DNA from: a virus
DNA length: 35,467 nucleotides
Direction: 5' to 3' (one strand)
Virus record (IMG/VR): IMGVR_UViG_3300027754_000244
Coordinates: 1-35,467 of that record
Of the stretch, positions 13,973 to 21,539 are shown in pieces. Each line of letters opens with the position of its first letter. The stretch's first letter is position 1. The notes below the pieces were generated by a model that ran no database searches, was not told the DNA's origin, and saw only the letters and a list, made by a program, of their open reading frames with translations. The translations under genes were made by a program, and so were the position numbers.

Positions 13973-14503
13973 ATGTTTGATAAACTGATTGAAATAATAA
14001 CTAATTGGTGGTTACAATTAACACCAATCATTATTATAAGAGATTATGAGGAAGCTGTTCTTCTTAGATTTGGAAGATTTAAAACAGTTTTTAAACCTGG
14101 CATGCATTTCAAAATCCCTTTATTTGATGAGGTGATAGATCAACATGTCGTTGTTACAACATTGAGTCTTGATGCTCAATCCCTATACACTAAGGACAAA
14201 CAGAATATTGTGGTGAAAGGACTTATTAAATATAAGATAGCAGACGTTAAAATATTTCTTCTTGAGGTTTATGATGCACAAGATGCCCTGTCAGATATGT
14301 CTCAAAGTATTATAAAAAATGTCATTATGTCTATGACCATGGATGAATGTACAGATTCTGAACTTGACAATACATTAACTAAGAAGGTGAGAGTGGAAGC
14401 AAAGAAATGGGGAGTTGAAGTTCAACAAGTGACACTTACAGATCTTGCTCCAATTAGAAGCTACAGGCTAATAAATGACAATTTTACAAACAAACTTGAT
14501 TAG
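13973..14503 (+). CDS. SPFH/Band-7 (stomatin/prohibitin-like) protein (176 aa)
   Basis: The motif EEAVLLRFGRFKTVFKPGMH followed by FKIPLFDEV (about residues 25-55) is the typical start of an SPFH/Band-7 domain, and the rest (VVTTLSLDAQSLYTKDKQNI, LSDMSQSIIKNVIM, WGVEVQQVTLTDL) follows the family pattern to about residue 165. The N-terminus has a short hydrophobic stretch (ITNWWLQLTPIIII) that could insert in or lie on the membrane. Family members form ring or cage oligomers at membranes. It lies two bases after the portal gene and before the scaffold, so it is made with the head proteins. The long C-terminal coiled coil of cellular homologues is missing. Confidence 0.85.
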   Translation: MFDKLIEIITNWWLQLTPIIIIRDYEEAVLLRFGRFKTVFKPGMHFKIPLFDEVIDQHVVVTTLSLDAQSLYTKDKQNIVVKGLIKYKIADVKIFLLEVYDAQDALSDMSQSIIKNVIMSMTMDECTDSELDNTLTKKVRVEAKKWGVEVQQVTLTDLAPIRSYRLINDNFTNKLD

Positions 14504-14623
14504 AGTGAATAAAGTTAATGCTATATTATATTGAATATTGATGAGTATAGTGCCTTCTCTCTTTGCTATTAATTATAAATAATATAATTTTACATTTCGA
14601 AACCAATTAAAAATCAACTACAT

Positions 14624-15865
14624 ATGGCAGAAAATATAGATAGTCCAAGTCTTTTTAGTATCCAAGATACTATGGAAATGGGAATGGGGAACCAACAACT
14701 CTTGAGTGATTTATTTGCTCCAGAAATTGCTACATCTAATCCTGATGATATTCAGAAAATAGATAAACCTTCTCCTCCTCCTGAAAAAAAGACAGAAGCT
14801 CCTGCAAAAGCAGCTGCTCCAACTACTACAGAAGAAACTCCAGCAATTGATGAAAAGAAATCTATTACAGATTTCTTAATGGATGATGAAGAAGAAAAAG
14901 AAGATGAAGACGAACCAGTTAAAAAGGTTTCTCCAATTTCTACAACACCCAACACTGAGAACAATGAAGAAGAGGGTGAATCAAATCAATTCACTGCTCT
15001 TTCTAAAGATCTTTTAAAATTAGGAGTGTTTTCTAAAGAAGAAGATGAAGATGATGTTCCAATAAACAATGCTGAAGAATTTTTAGAGAGATTCAACGCT
15101 GAGAAAAAGAAAGGAGCTATTGAAGTGGTAAACAACTTCATAGGTCAATTTGGAGAAGAATATCAACAAGCGTTTGATGCCATATATGTAAAAGGAGTTA
15201 ATCCTAAAGATTATTTTGGAGCATTTAACCAAATACAATCTTTTGCTGATATGGATCTTGCACAGGAAGCAAACCAAGTGAAAGTGATTACGCAAGCACT
15301 CACTGACCAAGGCCTTGATCCTGAAGATGTTACAACAGAAGTAGAAAGACTAAAGAACTATGGTGATCTTGAAAGCGTTGCTGGAAAGCATCATAAGGTT
15401 TTAATAAAGAAAGAAGCTGTAAAGCTTCAACAACTAGAACAAGAAAAAGAGGTTCAATTACAACAACAAGCTCAATATAAGCAACAGTATTCCACAAATG
15501 TAAATCAAGTTTTACAGGATAAGTTGAAGAACAAAGAGTTTGATGGTATTCCTCTTAATCCAAAATTGGCTGGTGAACTACAAGATTTCTTAACAATAGA
15601 TAAGTATAAAACAAACTCTGGTGAAACATTAACAGAATTTGATAAAACCATCCTAGAACTTAAGCGTCCTGAGAATCATGAAAAGAAGGTGAAGATAGCT
15701 TTATTATTAAAGATATTAGAAAAAGATCCTACACTATCAACAATTCAAAAGACTGGTATCACCAAAAAATCAAATGAATTGTTTGGAGAGGTGGCCAGAC
15801 AGGCAAGCAAAAGTGCTGTGAAATCTCAAAAACCTGCTAATGTCTCCACATCATGGTTTCAATAA
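14624..15865 (+). CDS. Probable scaffolding protein (413 aa)
   Basis: Located between portal and major capsid genes. Starts MAENIDSPSLFSIQDTMEMG. The N-terminal 150 residues are disordered and rich in Pro, Lys and acidic residues (DDEEEKEDEDEPVKK, around residues 87-101). The central and C-terminal part is helical, with a Gln-rich coiled coil (LQQLEQEKEVQLQQQAQYKQ, about 268-288) and a Lys-rich end. An acidic, elongated, helical protein in this place is what scaffolding proteins look like; they direct capsid assembly and then leave. A structural cargo protein is the alternative. A 120-base gap precedes the gene and may hold a promoter I do not recognise. Confidence 0.7.
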   Translation: MAENIDSPSLFSIQDTMEMGMGNQQLLSDLFAPEIATSNPDDIQKIDKPSPPPEKKTEAPAKAAAPTTTEETPAIDEKKSITDFLMDDEEEKEDEDEPVKKVSPISTTPNTENNEEEGESNQFTALSKDLLKLGVFSKEEDEDDVPINNAEEFLERFNAEKKKGAIEVVNNFIGQFGEEYQQAFDAIYVKGVNPKDYFGAFNQIQSFADMDLAQEANQVKVITQALTDQGLDPEDVTTEVERLKNYGDLESVAGKHHKVLIKKEAVKLQQLEQEKEVQLQQQAQYKQQYSTNVNQVLQDKLKNKEFDGIPLNPKLAGELQDFLTIDKYKTNSGETLTEFDKTILELKRPENHEKKVKIALLLKILEKDPTLSTIQKTGITKKSNELFGEVARQASKSAVKSQKPANVSTSWFQ

Positions 15866-15896
15866 TTTATAAATAAAAATTTAAAAAAATAACAAA

Positions 15897-17450
15897 ATGG
15901 CAATTCAAACAATTCCAGGTTTAACTGGTTTTACTTACGCAAGAGTCGCTTCTATGGATGGACGTGCTGTAGGTAAATTAACAGACGCAAACCACTTGGA
16001 AAGTTTTCACTCTACTGAGCCAGCAGATTATGATAAAAAAATCATAAGTCTTTACACTCAGAGTTCTCTTTACAGTAATGATTTTTTAGACATGATTAAC
16101 AAGTCTACTCCTTACTACATTGATAATAATAGTGATGCTTGGAAGTGGCAGGTACAAGTTCCTTACAAGTTTCCAAAAATCATTGACATTCCAGTTAGCA
16201 CGCAAGAACTTACTAAACCTGGTATTGATGGTCAAGAGTTTCAATTAGTGATTGATACTAATGAGTTTTCTAAGAACGCTATCGTTTCTGTAGGTACTCG
16301 TCAGTATGGTCCTCGTTTTTATGTAATCAAAGATCCTCAACCTTGGAACATGGGATATTTGTATTCATTTACATTAGTAACAGACAATCCAACTGTAGAT
16401 TTCGTAAGCTCTACCTTTTTAAGAATAGGTATTGAACTTGAATTAGTTGATGCTGCTATTGGTGAGTTTGATCAAGACTTATTAGGATTACCACGTTTGG
16501 GTCAACAAATCACAATGTTTGAATCTTTAGGTTCTGCATATGGTTATGAGCACAAAATTACTGAGTGGGCTGATGATAAGATGTTAAGAGATAACAATGG
16601 TAAACCTTTAGATATTTTAGTTTATGCTCCTCAACGTAGGAATGAATTACCTTTAACTCGTCAAGATGTTAAGTGGGAACCATTTATTGAGTTCTGGATG
16701 CGTAAGTCTATGTTAGAATTAAAAGTTAAGCGTATGATCTGGGCTAAGCCTGGTACCGTAAAAACTAATGGTTCTAAGCAAGAATTAAAGCGTACGTCTG
16801 CTGGTGTATATCACAGAATGCGTAATAACGGTAACTTAGTACAATACAATCGTGGAGAATTTACAGCAAACTTGATTCGTTCAGTGTTTGGTGATTTGTT
16901 CTACAGACGTGTTGATGTTAAGGATCGTAGAGTTAAGATGTACACTAATGAAGCTGGGTTTGACGTGTTCCAACAAGCTTTAAAGAATGATGCATTAAAT
17001 TCTGGTTTAACTTTCATGGCTGATTCTGGTAATCGTTACATGCAAGGAGAAGGACAACACATCACTTACAACTTTGCATTCGATGCAATGGTTACACGTG
17101 AGACTGGTCGTGTTGAATTAATTCACTTAAAAGAATTAGACCTTCCTCAAACAAACTTAGAATTTGGACAAAACAAGAAGAGCACACCTGTATTTATGGT
17201 GTTTGATGTAAGCCCTATGAGTGATGGTTCATTAGTGAACAACATTCGTGAGGTACGCATGAAAGGTGCTCCTTCTATGACTTGGGGATATATTGATGGT
17301 ACTCGTAGTCACTTAGGCTTTGCTAAGTCTCAAGGTATGAGTTCTGCAAACAAATTCCCTGGTTATGAAATATGGATGAAAGATCGTTGTGATGTGTTCA
17401 TTGAAGATTTGTCTCGTACAGTCTTGATTGAAGAAATACCACAATTCTAA
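15897..17450 (+). CDS. Major capsid protein (517 aa)
   Basis: Forms the icosahedral head shell; the crAss-like MCP has an HK97-type fold. The call rests on size, place after the scaffold, and the crAss-like N-terminus MAIQTIPGLTGFTYARVASM, followed by GRAVGKLTDANHLESFHSTE and YTQSSLYSNDFLDMI. The leader AAAAAAATAACAAA gives A-rich initiation at the ATG. Arg codons are mostly CGT, about three times as many as AGA by rough count, while other genes use mainly AGA; this suits a highly expressed protein. Three RNA hairpins follow the stop (17457-17600). Confidence 0.85.
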   Translation: MAIQTIPGLTGFTYARVASMDGRAVGKLTDANHLESFHSTEPADYDKKIISLYTQSSLYSNDFLDMINKSTPYYIDNNSDAWKWQVQVPYKFPKIIDIPVSTQELTKPGIDGQEFQLVIDTNEFSKNAIVSVGTRQYGPRFYVIKDPQPWNMGYLYSFTLVTDNPTVDFVSSTFLRIGIELELVDAAIGEFDQDLLGLPRLGQQITMFESLGSAYGYEHKITEWADDKMLRDNNGKPLDILVYAPQRRNELPLTRQDVKWEPFIEFWMRKSMLELKVKRMIWAKPGTVKTNGSKQELKRTSAGVYHRMRNNGNLVQYNRGEFTANLIRSVFGDLFYRRVDVKDRRVKMYTNEAGFDVFQQALKNDALNSGLTFMADSGNRYMQGEGQHITYNFAFDAMVTRETGRVELIHLKELDLPQTNLEFGQNKKSTPVFMVFDVSPMSDGSLVNNIREVRMKGAPSMTWGYIDGTRSHLGFAKSQGMSSANKFPGYEIWMKDRCDVFIEDLSRTVLIEEIPQF

Positions 17451-17456
17451 AAAACC

Positions 17457-17533
17457 TAGAGCAAGGTTAGAACTACGCTCTACAAATACCGAGAAGAATT
17501 CCCCCCCACTCCTCCAAGTGGGGGAGTCTTCTC
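17457..17533 (+). ncRNA. Two RNA hairpins after the major capsid gene
   Basis: Hairpin A: TAGAGC (17457-17462) with GCTCTA (17477-17482). Hairpin B: GAGAAGA (17491-17497) with TCTTCTC (17527-17533), topped by CCCCCAC (17503-17509) and GTGGGGG (17518-17524) around the loop TCCTCCAA. Hairpin B is strong but lacks a T run, so it may stabilise or process the capsid mRNA rather than end transcription. The loop contains CCTCC. Confidence 0.6.
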
Positions 17534-17541
17534 ACAAACCC

Positions 17542-17600
17542 CAGATGGATGAATGCAGGCTTCATGCCTCATAGCATTACCTTCGATGGTAACCATCTGC
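17542..17600 (+). ncRNA. Cloverleaf-like three-way junction RNA
   Basis: An outer 7-bp stem CAGATGG (17542-17548) with CCATCTG (17593-17599) encloses two arms: AATGC/AGGC (17552-17560) pairing with GCCT and GCATT (17566-17569, 17574-17578), and TTACC/GGTAA (17577-17581, 17588-17592) with loop TTCGAT. Outer stem length and the TTCGA loop are tRNA-like, but there is no D arm and the total is only about 59 bases. A regulatory or processing element in the leader of the next gene is more likely. Confidence 0.5.
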
Positions 17601-17626
17601 AAATAAACCAAAAACAACTACATATT

Positions 17627-18595
17627 ATGGGTAAGACAGGAAAAATCTCTACATTAAAGAAAGAGTATAACAATTCTCAATTACAAACTATGCAAGGCGG
17701 TCTTGCTATGAAAGGAATGACAAGAATACCTGGTACAGGTGTTTTTAAATATCCCTACAAAGAACTTGATGGGCAATATAGAACAGGGTTAGATGGTGAC
17801 GCTGCTTATATAAGACGCATTGGAGATGATGTAGAAAGAGAATTAGAAACTGAAAGAGTAACATCTTTACGTAAGAAACTTGAAGCTACATTAGGAGATG
17901 TTGACTTAGGACCAAGATCTAAATTTTGGAACTATGGATTATCAACTTCTACAGATGATGCTCTTCACGTACAACCAGTTAAGCTATTAGATGGTGATAA
18001 CTATTTTGATACTAGTTTCGCTCTTCAAGAATTAGCTTTTGCATGGTTAAGAGTTCATCCAACAATTGCTTCTAGCTATCAAGCTTGGGAGCGTGGTGAA
18101 TATCCTGCAGACACACAGTTTTATGTAGCTGATGATGAGATTGAAAATGCAGTTGTTTATAAAAAGAAACAATTGATTAACAAAGCAATTATTAAGTTTG
18201 ACGCAATGGGTCCTGAGAAGAAAAGAAAGATTGCTCGTTTATTAGGACTTCCTATTAGTGATGATACAAAAGAGGAAGTGATATATAATCAAGTGGATAA
18301 CTTATTAAAGCAGACAGAACTTAAAGGTGGAAAATATTCTGGACTTAGTCCTGTTGCAATTTTTACTAAATTTGCAGATATGCAAGAGAATTTGATTCAT
18401 ATTAAAGATTTAGTAAAACAATCAATTACCCATTCAATATATAGAATAAAAGCAAGTGGTAGTGTGTATGAAGGTGAATTTGAAATAGCTAAGGATGAAG
18501 ATGATTTAGTTAAATTCTTAATAAATGAAGATAACCAAGATCAGCTATTAACACTTGAAGGAAAATTAAAAACTAAAAAATTAGCATCTGTATGA
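17627..18595 (+). CDS. Head protein, conserved in crAss-like phages by position (322 aa)
   Basis: The start at 17627 (MGKTGKISTLKKEYNNSQLQ) follows the leader AAAAACAACTACATATT, nearly the same as the one of the scaffold gene; I reject the in-frame start at 17549 because it lies in the stem of the RNA element. The protein begins with a Lys-rich flexible segment, then helical parts (ERELETERVTSLRKKLEATL; EKKRKIARLLGLPISDDTKE). There is no known motif. Directly behind the capsid gene it is likely a virion or head-completion protein. It ends with a TGA overlapping the next ATG. Confidence 0.7.
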   Translation: MGKTGKISTLKKEYNNSQLQTMQGGLAMKGMTRIPGTGVFKYPYKELDGQYRTGLDGDAAYIRRIGDDVERELETERVTSLRKKLEATLGDVDLGPRSKFWNYGLSTSTDDALHVQPVKLLDGDNYFDTSFALQELAFAWLRVHPTIASSYQAWERGEYPADTQFYVADDEIENAVVYKKKQLINKAIIKFDAMGPEKKRKIARLLGLPISDDTKEEVIYNQVDNLLKQTELKGGKYSGLSPVAIFTKFADMQENLIHIKDLVKQSITHSIYRIKASGSVYEGEFEIAKDEDDLVKFLINEDNQDQLLTLEGKLKTKKLASV

Positions 18596-19323
18596 TCCCA
18601 GTAGATAGTTTATTATATAAAATCGATCAGAAACTAAATAAACTATCAACTAATGAGCATCAACAAATTAATCTAGAAGACAAAATTCTAGCGTTAAATG
18701 AAGCTCAGATTAAACTCATAAAGCAGAAGGTTGATGGCACAAGTACAAATTCTGGTCTTGGTCTAGATGCATTTAAAAAGCGTTATGAAGATTTACAAAG
18801 TTTGGTAGAGAGTTATAATCACCAACCTCTTCCATTAACGTTATCAAATGTAGAACTAAATCAATGGAAAGCAGACATCACTGTTTTGGTTCCAACATAC
18901 ATGTTCTATTTAGATTCATATGTATTAGCAGACAAAGGAGTGTGTGTAGATAGAAAGATATGGATTAATAGTGATCTTACTAAACATGGTGATTTACAAT
19001 TTCTTTTATCAAATACCCATTATAGACCATCCTTTGAATACCAAGAAACGTTCAACTATCTTTCCACTGATGAAATTTCTATATTTACAGATGGTACATT
19101 CACACCAAAGACGATGAACATAATGTACATGAGATATCCTAAATACATAAACAAGGTGGGATATGTTATGTTAGATGGTACAAATTCTTATGATGAGGAT
19201 TGCGAACTAGAACTATATTTAGAAGACGAACTTTTAGATCTTACAGTGGAGAATCTAGCAATGTACACTGAAAATTCTTCTGCTGCTCAAAGTGCAGCTT
19301 ACAGAATTAAAACAAACGAATAA
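18592..19323 (+). CDS. Probable head-tail or neck protein (243 aa)
   Basis: Starts MIPVDSLLYKIDQKLNKLST. The N-terminal 75 residues are helical (coiled-coil-like LNEAQIKLIKQKVDGTSTN). The C-terminal part is beta-rich (VELNQWKADITVLVPTYMFY, FNYLSTDEISIFTDGTFTP) and ends in an amphipathic helix (LLDLTVENLAMYTENSSAAQ). Place and size suit a neck/connector or head-completion protein; no family proven. The start overlaps the upstream TGA in an ATGA. Confidence 0.68.
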   Translation: MIPVDSLLYKIDQKLNKLSTNEHQQINLEDKILALNEAQIKLIKQKVDGTSTNSGLGLDAFKKRYEDLQSLVESYNHQPLPLTLSNVELNQWKADITVLVPTYMFYLDSYVLADKGVCVDRKIWINSDLTKHGDLQFLLSNTHYRPSFEYQETFNYLSTDEISIFTDGTFTPKTMNIMYMRYPKYINKVGYVMLDGTNSYDEDCELELYLEDELLDLTVENLAMYTENSSAAQSAAYRIKTNE

Positions 19324-19350
19324 CTTTTTTACAATTTAAAATAAAACAAA

Positions 19351-20511
19351 ATGGCAGATTTTTCCCTAACCACGCTCTTTGTTGTACCAGTAGGCAATAC
19401 TTTACCTAGCTCTGGATCAACACAAGATTTAACAGCAGGTCAATTTGGGCTGTTTCGTAGTGATTACACAGTGGCTAACGCTGGTAACATTGCAGCATCC
19501 CCTTATTTCTATGTAGCTCAAGGTAGAGTAAACACTTATTTACAAGGATCTAAGCGTTCAGATAAAATTTCTGGATGTCCTTCAGGTTCTTCTTGCAAAT
19601 CTAATGTAACAGAATGGTACAAAGTTACAGGTTGTGCAACAGCAGCAAATCAAGTTACCAAAGTTGGTGGCTGGACTGTTAAGTGCGGTGAAGTTGTTAC
19701 ATTAACACTTCGTGCATTTTCTGCTTACATTGAAACATTGTACTTTAATGGTTTCACTCGTAGTGTAACTGTTCAAGCACCTTGTTGTGATTGTGATGGT
19801 AATCCATGTGAAACAGTAGATGTTCCAGCATTGATTGACCAAATTATTTATCAATTAGAGTTAAGAGCTCCAGGTACAAACCCTGATAACATTAGTTTCA
19901 ACACTTTCTATCAATTTCAAAGAGAGGGTGATGATGAGAATGCTTTATTAGTTATCTCTGGTAAGCCTTTAACTGTTTATGGACAACCTTGTGATGTTGC
20001 TGCATTCCCTTTTGAATATGACAGAATGTGGTTTAGAACATTCGTATATTCTGGTCCTGCAACAACTGCTGATTTTATTGTAGCTGACAGATGTAACTTT
20101 GTTGCTGAGCCAGTTATCACTCAACGTGCATCTTATGCATATGGTAGTTCTGCAGAAATTCAACAATTAGAAAAGAATTTCTACAGTTATCAAGCAGGAT
20201 ACTTGAAGAGTTTATATAGAATGGTTGGTTATAACGAAAACTTTGAGAGCTGGGTGACAGATGGTACAACTTATGATACCTTCTACATCAAGTTTAATGA
20301 GTATGACAAATCGGCTTATCAGTGGGGTGATTATATCCATGAAGATTCTACAGTGATTATTGCTGCTCCTCAGAACTTAAGTGCTGCGATTGAATCTGTA
20401 TTAGAAGCTGCATTAGGAACTGTTGCTAGTGATACTGACTGTATCACAACCACTAGTACTACTACTACTGTATGGCCTTCAACTTCAACTACTACTACTT
20501 TGATTCCTTAA
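19351..20511 (+). CDS. Virion surface protein, possibly auxiliary capsid protein (386 aa)
   Basis: Starts MADFSLTTLFVVPVGNTLPS after the leader AAAATAAAACAAA. It is rich in Cys pairs (CPSGSSC, CCDCDGNPC) and beta-strands, and ends in a Thr/Ser-rich tail (TTTSTTTTVWPSTSTTTTLI). Arg codons include many CGT, as in the capsid gene, hinting at high expression. The gene is followed by a strong terminator. Location between head and fibre genes, beta composition and expression signs suggest an abundant surface protein decorating the head. This is inference. Confidence 0.68.
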   Translation: MADFSLTTLFVVPVGNTLPSSGSTQDLTAGQFGLFRSDYTVANAGNIAASPYFYVAQGRVNTYLQGSKRSDKISGCPSGSSCKSNVTEWYKVTGCATAANQVTKVGGWTVKCGEVVTLTLRAFSAYIETLYFNGFTRSVTVQAPCCDCDGNPCETVDVPALIDQIIYQLELRAPGTNPDNISFNTFYQFQREGDDENALLVISGKPLTVYGQPCDVAAFPFEYDRMWFRTFVYSGPATTADFIVADRCNFVAEPVITQRASYAYGSSAEIQQLEKNFYSYQAGYLKSLYRMVGYNENFESWVTDGTTYDTFYIKFNEYDKSAYQWGDYIHEDSTVIIAAPQNLSAAIESVLEAALGTVASDTDCITTTSTTTTVWPSTSTTTTLIP

Positions 20512-20535
20512 TAAAGAGTAGATCATATTAACCTA

Positions 20536-20583
20536 TGCCAGAGGGTGAGAGGATATTCTCAAGTCCTCTGGCATTTTTATTTT
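20536..20583 (+). terminator. Rho-independent terminator, rightward
   Basis: TGCCAGAGG (20536-20544) pairs with CCTCTGGCA (20565-20573), with an inner GAGA/TTCTC extension, followed by TTTTTATTTT. It ends about eight bases before the next ATG at 20591, so no room remains for a promoter: either read-through occurs or the next gene is started from inside the previous gene. Confidence 0.82.
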
Positions 20584-20590
20584 AAAAAAC

Positions 20591-21151
20591 ATGATTTTAG
20601 ATATACTCGTAATACCTACTTATAATACATTAACGTTAGGAATTGCTGATGCATCAACTTATGACACAGATCCTCCAGTGGTATCATCTCCTACAATAGA
20701 AATAACTATTCCAGGATTTACCACTCCTGTGTCTCTTCCTTTTAACGTTAATGATTTTAATATATTTAATTCAACATCCTTAGGTCTTAGTCTTGTAGGA
20801 GAACCTTTAATTCCTTTACCAGATGGTGTATATTATTTAAAATACACTGTTACACCTGCGTATGTGTATTATGTACAAAAGAACATAATGCGTACTGAAG
20901 TGATACAAGAAAAGTTTGATGAGGCTTTTATGAAGCTTGACATGATGGAATGTGACCTTGCAATTAAAACACAATCAAAGGTGACTTTAAATAGTATATA
21001 TTATATGATATCAGGATCTGTTGCTGCAGCTAATAACTGTGCAATAGATACAGCAAATAGATTATATATACAAGCTGATAGAATGCTTAATAATTTTATT
21101 TCAAACAACTGTGGTTGTTCAGGCAACAACTATATAACTAACTTTTATTAA
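20591..21151 (+). CDS. Probable virion structural protein (186 aa)
   Basis: Starts MILDILVIPTYNTLTLGIAD and then has a beta-rich N-terminal domain (about residues 1-100; FTTPVSLPFNVNDFNIFNST) followed by a helical segment (QEKFDEAFMKLDMMECDLAI) and a small Cys-containing C-terminus (NNCGCSGNNY). A beta domain plus a helix bundle suggests an adaptor that sits between head or tail and the fibres. It is followed by a two-base gap and a small Cys-rich gene. No family proven. Confidence 0.7.
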   Translation: MILDILVIPTYNTLTLGIADASTYDTDPPVVSSPTIEITIPGFTTPVSLPFNVNDFNIFNSTSLGLSLVGEPLIPLPDGVYYLKYTVTPAYVYYVQKNIMRTEVIQEKFDEAFMKLDMMECDLAIKTQSKVTLNSIYYMISGSVAAANNCAIDTANRLYIQADRMLNNFISNNCGCSGNNYITNFY

Positions 21152-21152
21152 A

Positions 21153-21287
21153 ATGGCAAACTGTAGAGGTTGCGGAATTAAAGTGGGATGTGGATGTCAA
21201 TTGATAAATGGCTTGTGTTCAGCATGTAATAATGCTGCTAAACAAGTTACAAAACTTATTAAATATGTTACAGCCAAGATTAACTAA
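21153..21287 (+). CDS. Cys-rich miniprotein (44 aa)
   Basis: ATG at 21153 and TAA at 21285-21287. The protein has CRGCG, CGC and CSAC within its first 26 residues, five to six Cys that could form one zinc site, then a short helix (AAKQVTKLIKYVTAKIN). The next gene starts inside it (21265) in another frame. Sits among virion genes; could be a small zinc-bound structural or assembly protein. It is supported by its Cys pattern and tight spacing. Confidence 0.68.
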   Translation: MANCRGCGIKVGCGCQLINGLCSACNNAAKQVTKLIKYVTAKIN

Positions 21288-21531
21288 CTGTATAGAATGT
21301 AGTACTATTCCTGCATTATTAAAAGATATAGATGCTAAACTAACAATTTTAGCTAAGATAGAATACAATAACATTATATTTTCAATGAACCATAATCTTT
21401 CATGTAGCCCTATTGGTGAATTATTAAATTACAGAAGAATACTTACATATAAGTTTTGTAATGAAGATTATGCAAAATGTTTTACAATAAAGATGATAGC
21501 TAGTAGAGTTAAACTCTTAATACATAAATAA
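21265..21531 (+). CDS. Small hypothetical protein (88 aa)
   Basis: The start at 21265 (MLQPRLTNCIECSTIPALLK) overlaps the end of the Cys-rich miniprotein by 23 bases; an upstream in-frame ATG at 21208 lies deep inside that gene. The protein is helical (KDIDAKLTILAKIEYNNIIF) with a basic C-terminus (KMIASRVKLLIHK). Function unknown. It may form a pair with the miniprotein. Confidence 0.62.
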   Translation: MLQPRLTNCIECSTIPALLKDIDAKLTILAKIEYNNIIFSMNHNLSCSPIGELLNYRRILTYKFCNEDYAKCFTIKMIASRVKLLIHK

Positions 21532-21539
21532 ATTATAAA

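Noticed and set aside
17542-17600. True tRNA gene
   Set aside because: No D arm, only about 59 bases, T loop one base short; treated instead as a tRNA-like element. No other tRNA was seen in the window.
17549-17626. N-terminal extension of the head gene at 17627
   Set aside because: In frame but lies in the strong stems of the RNA element, and the typical A-rich leader sits before 17627.
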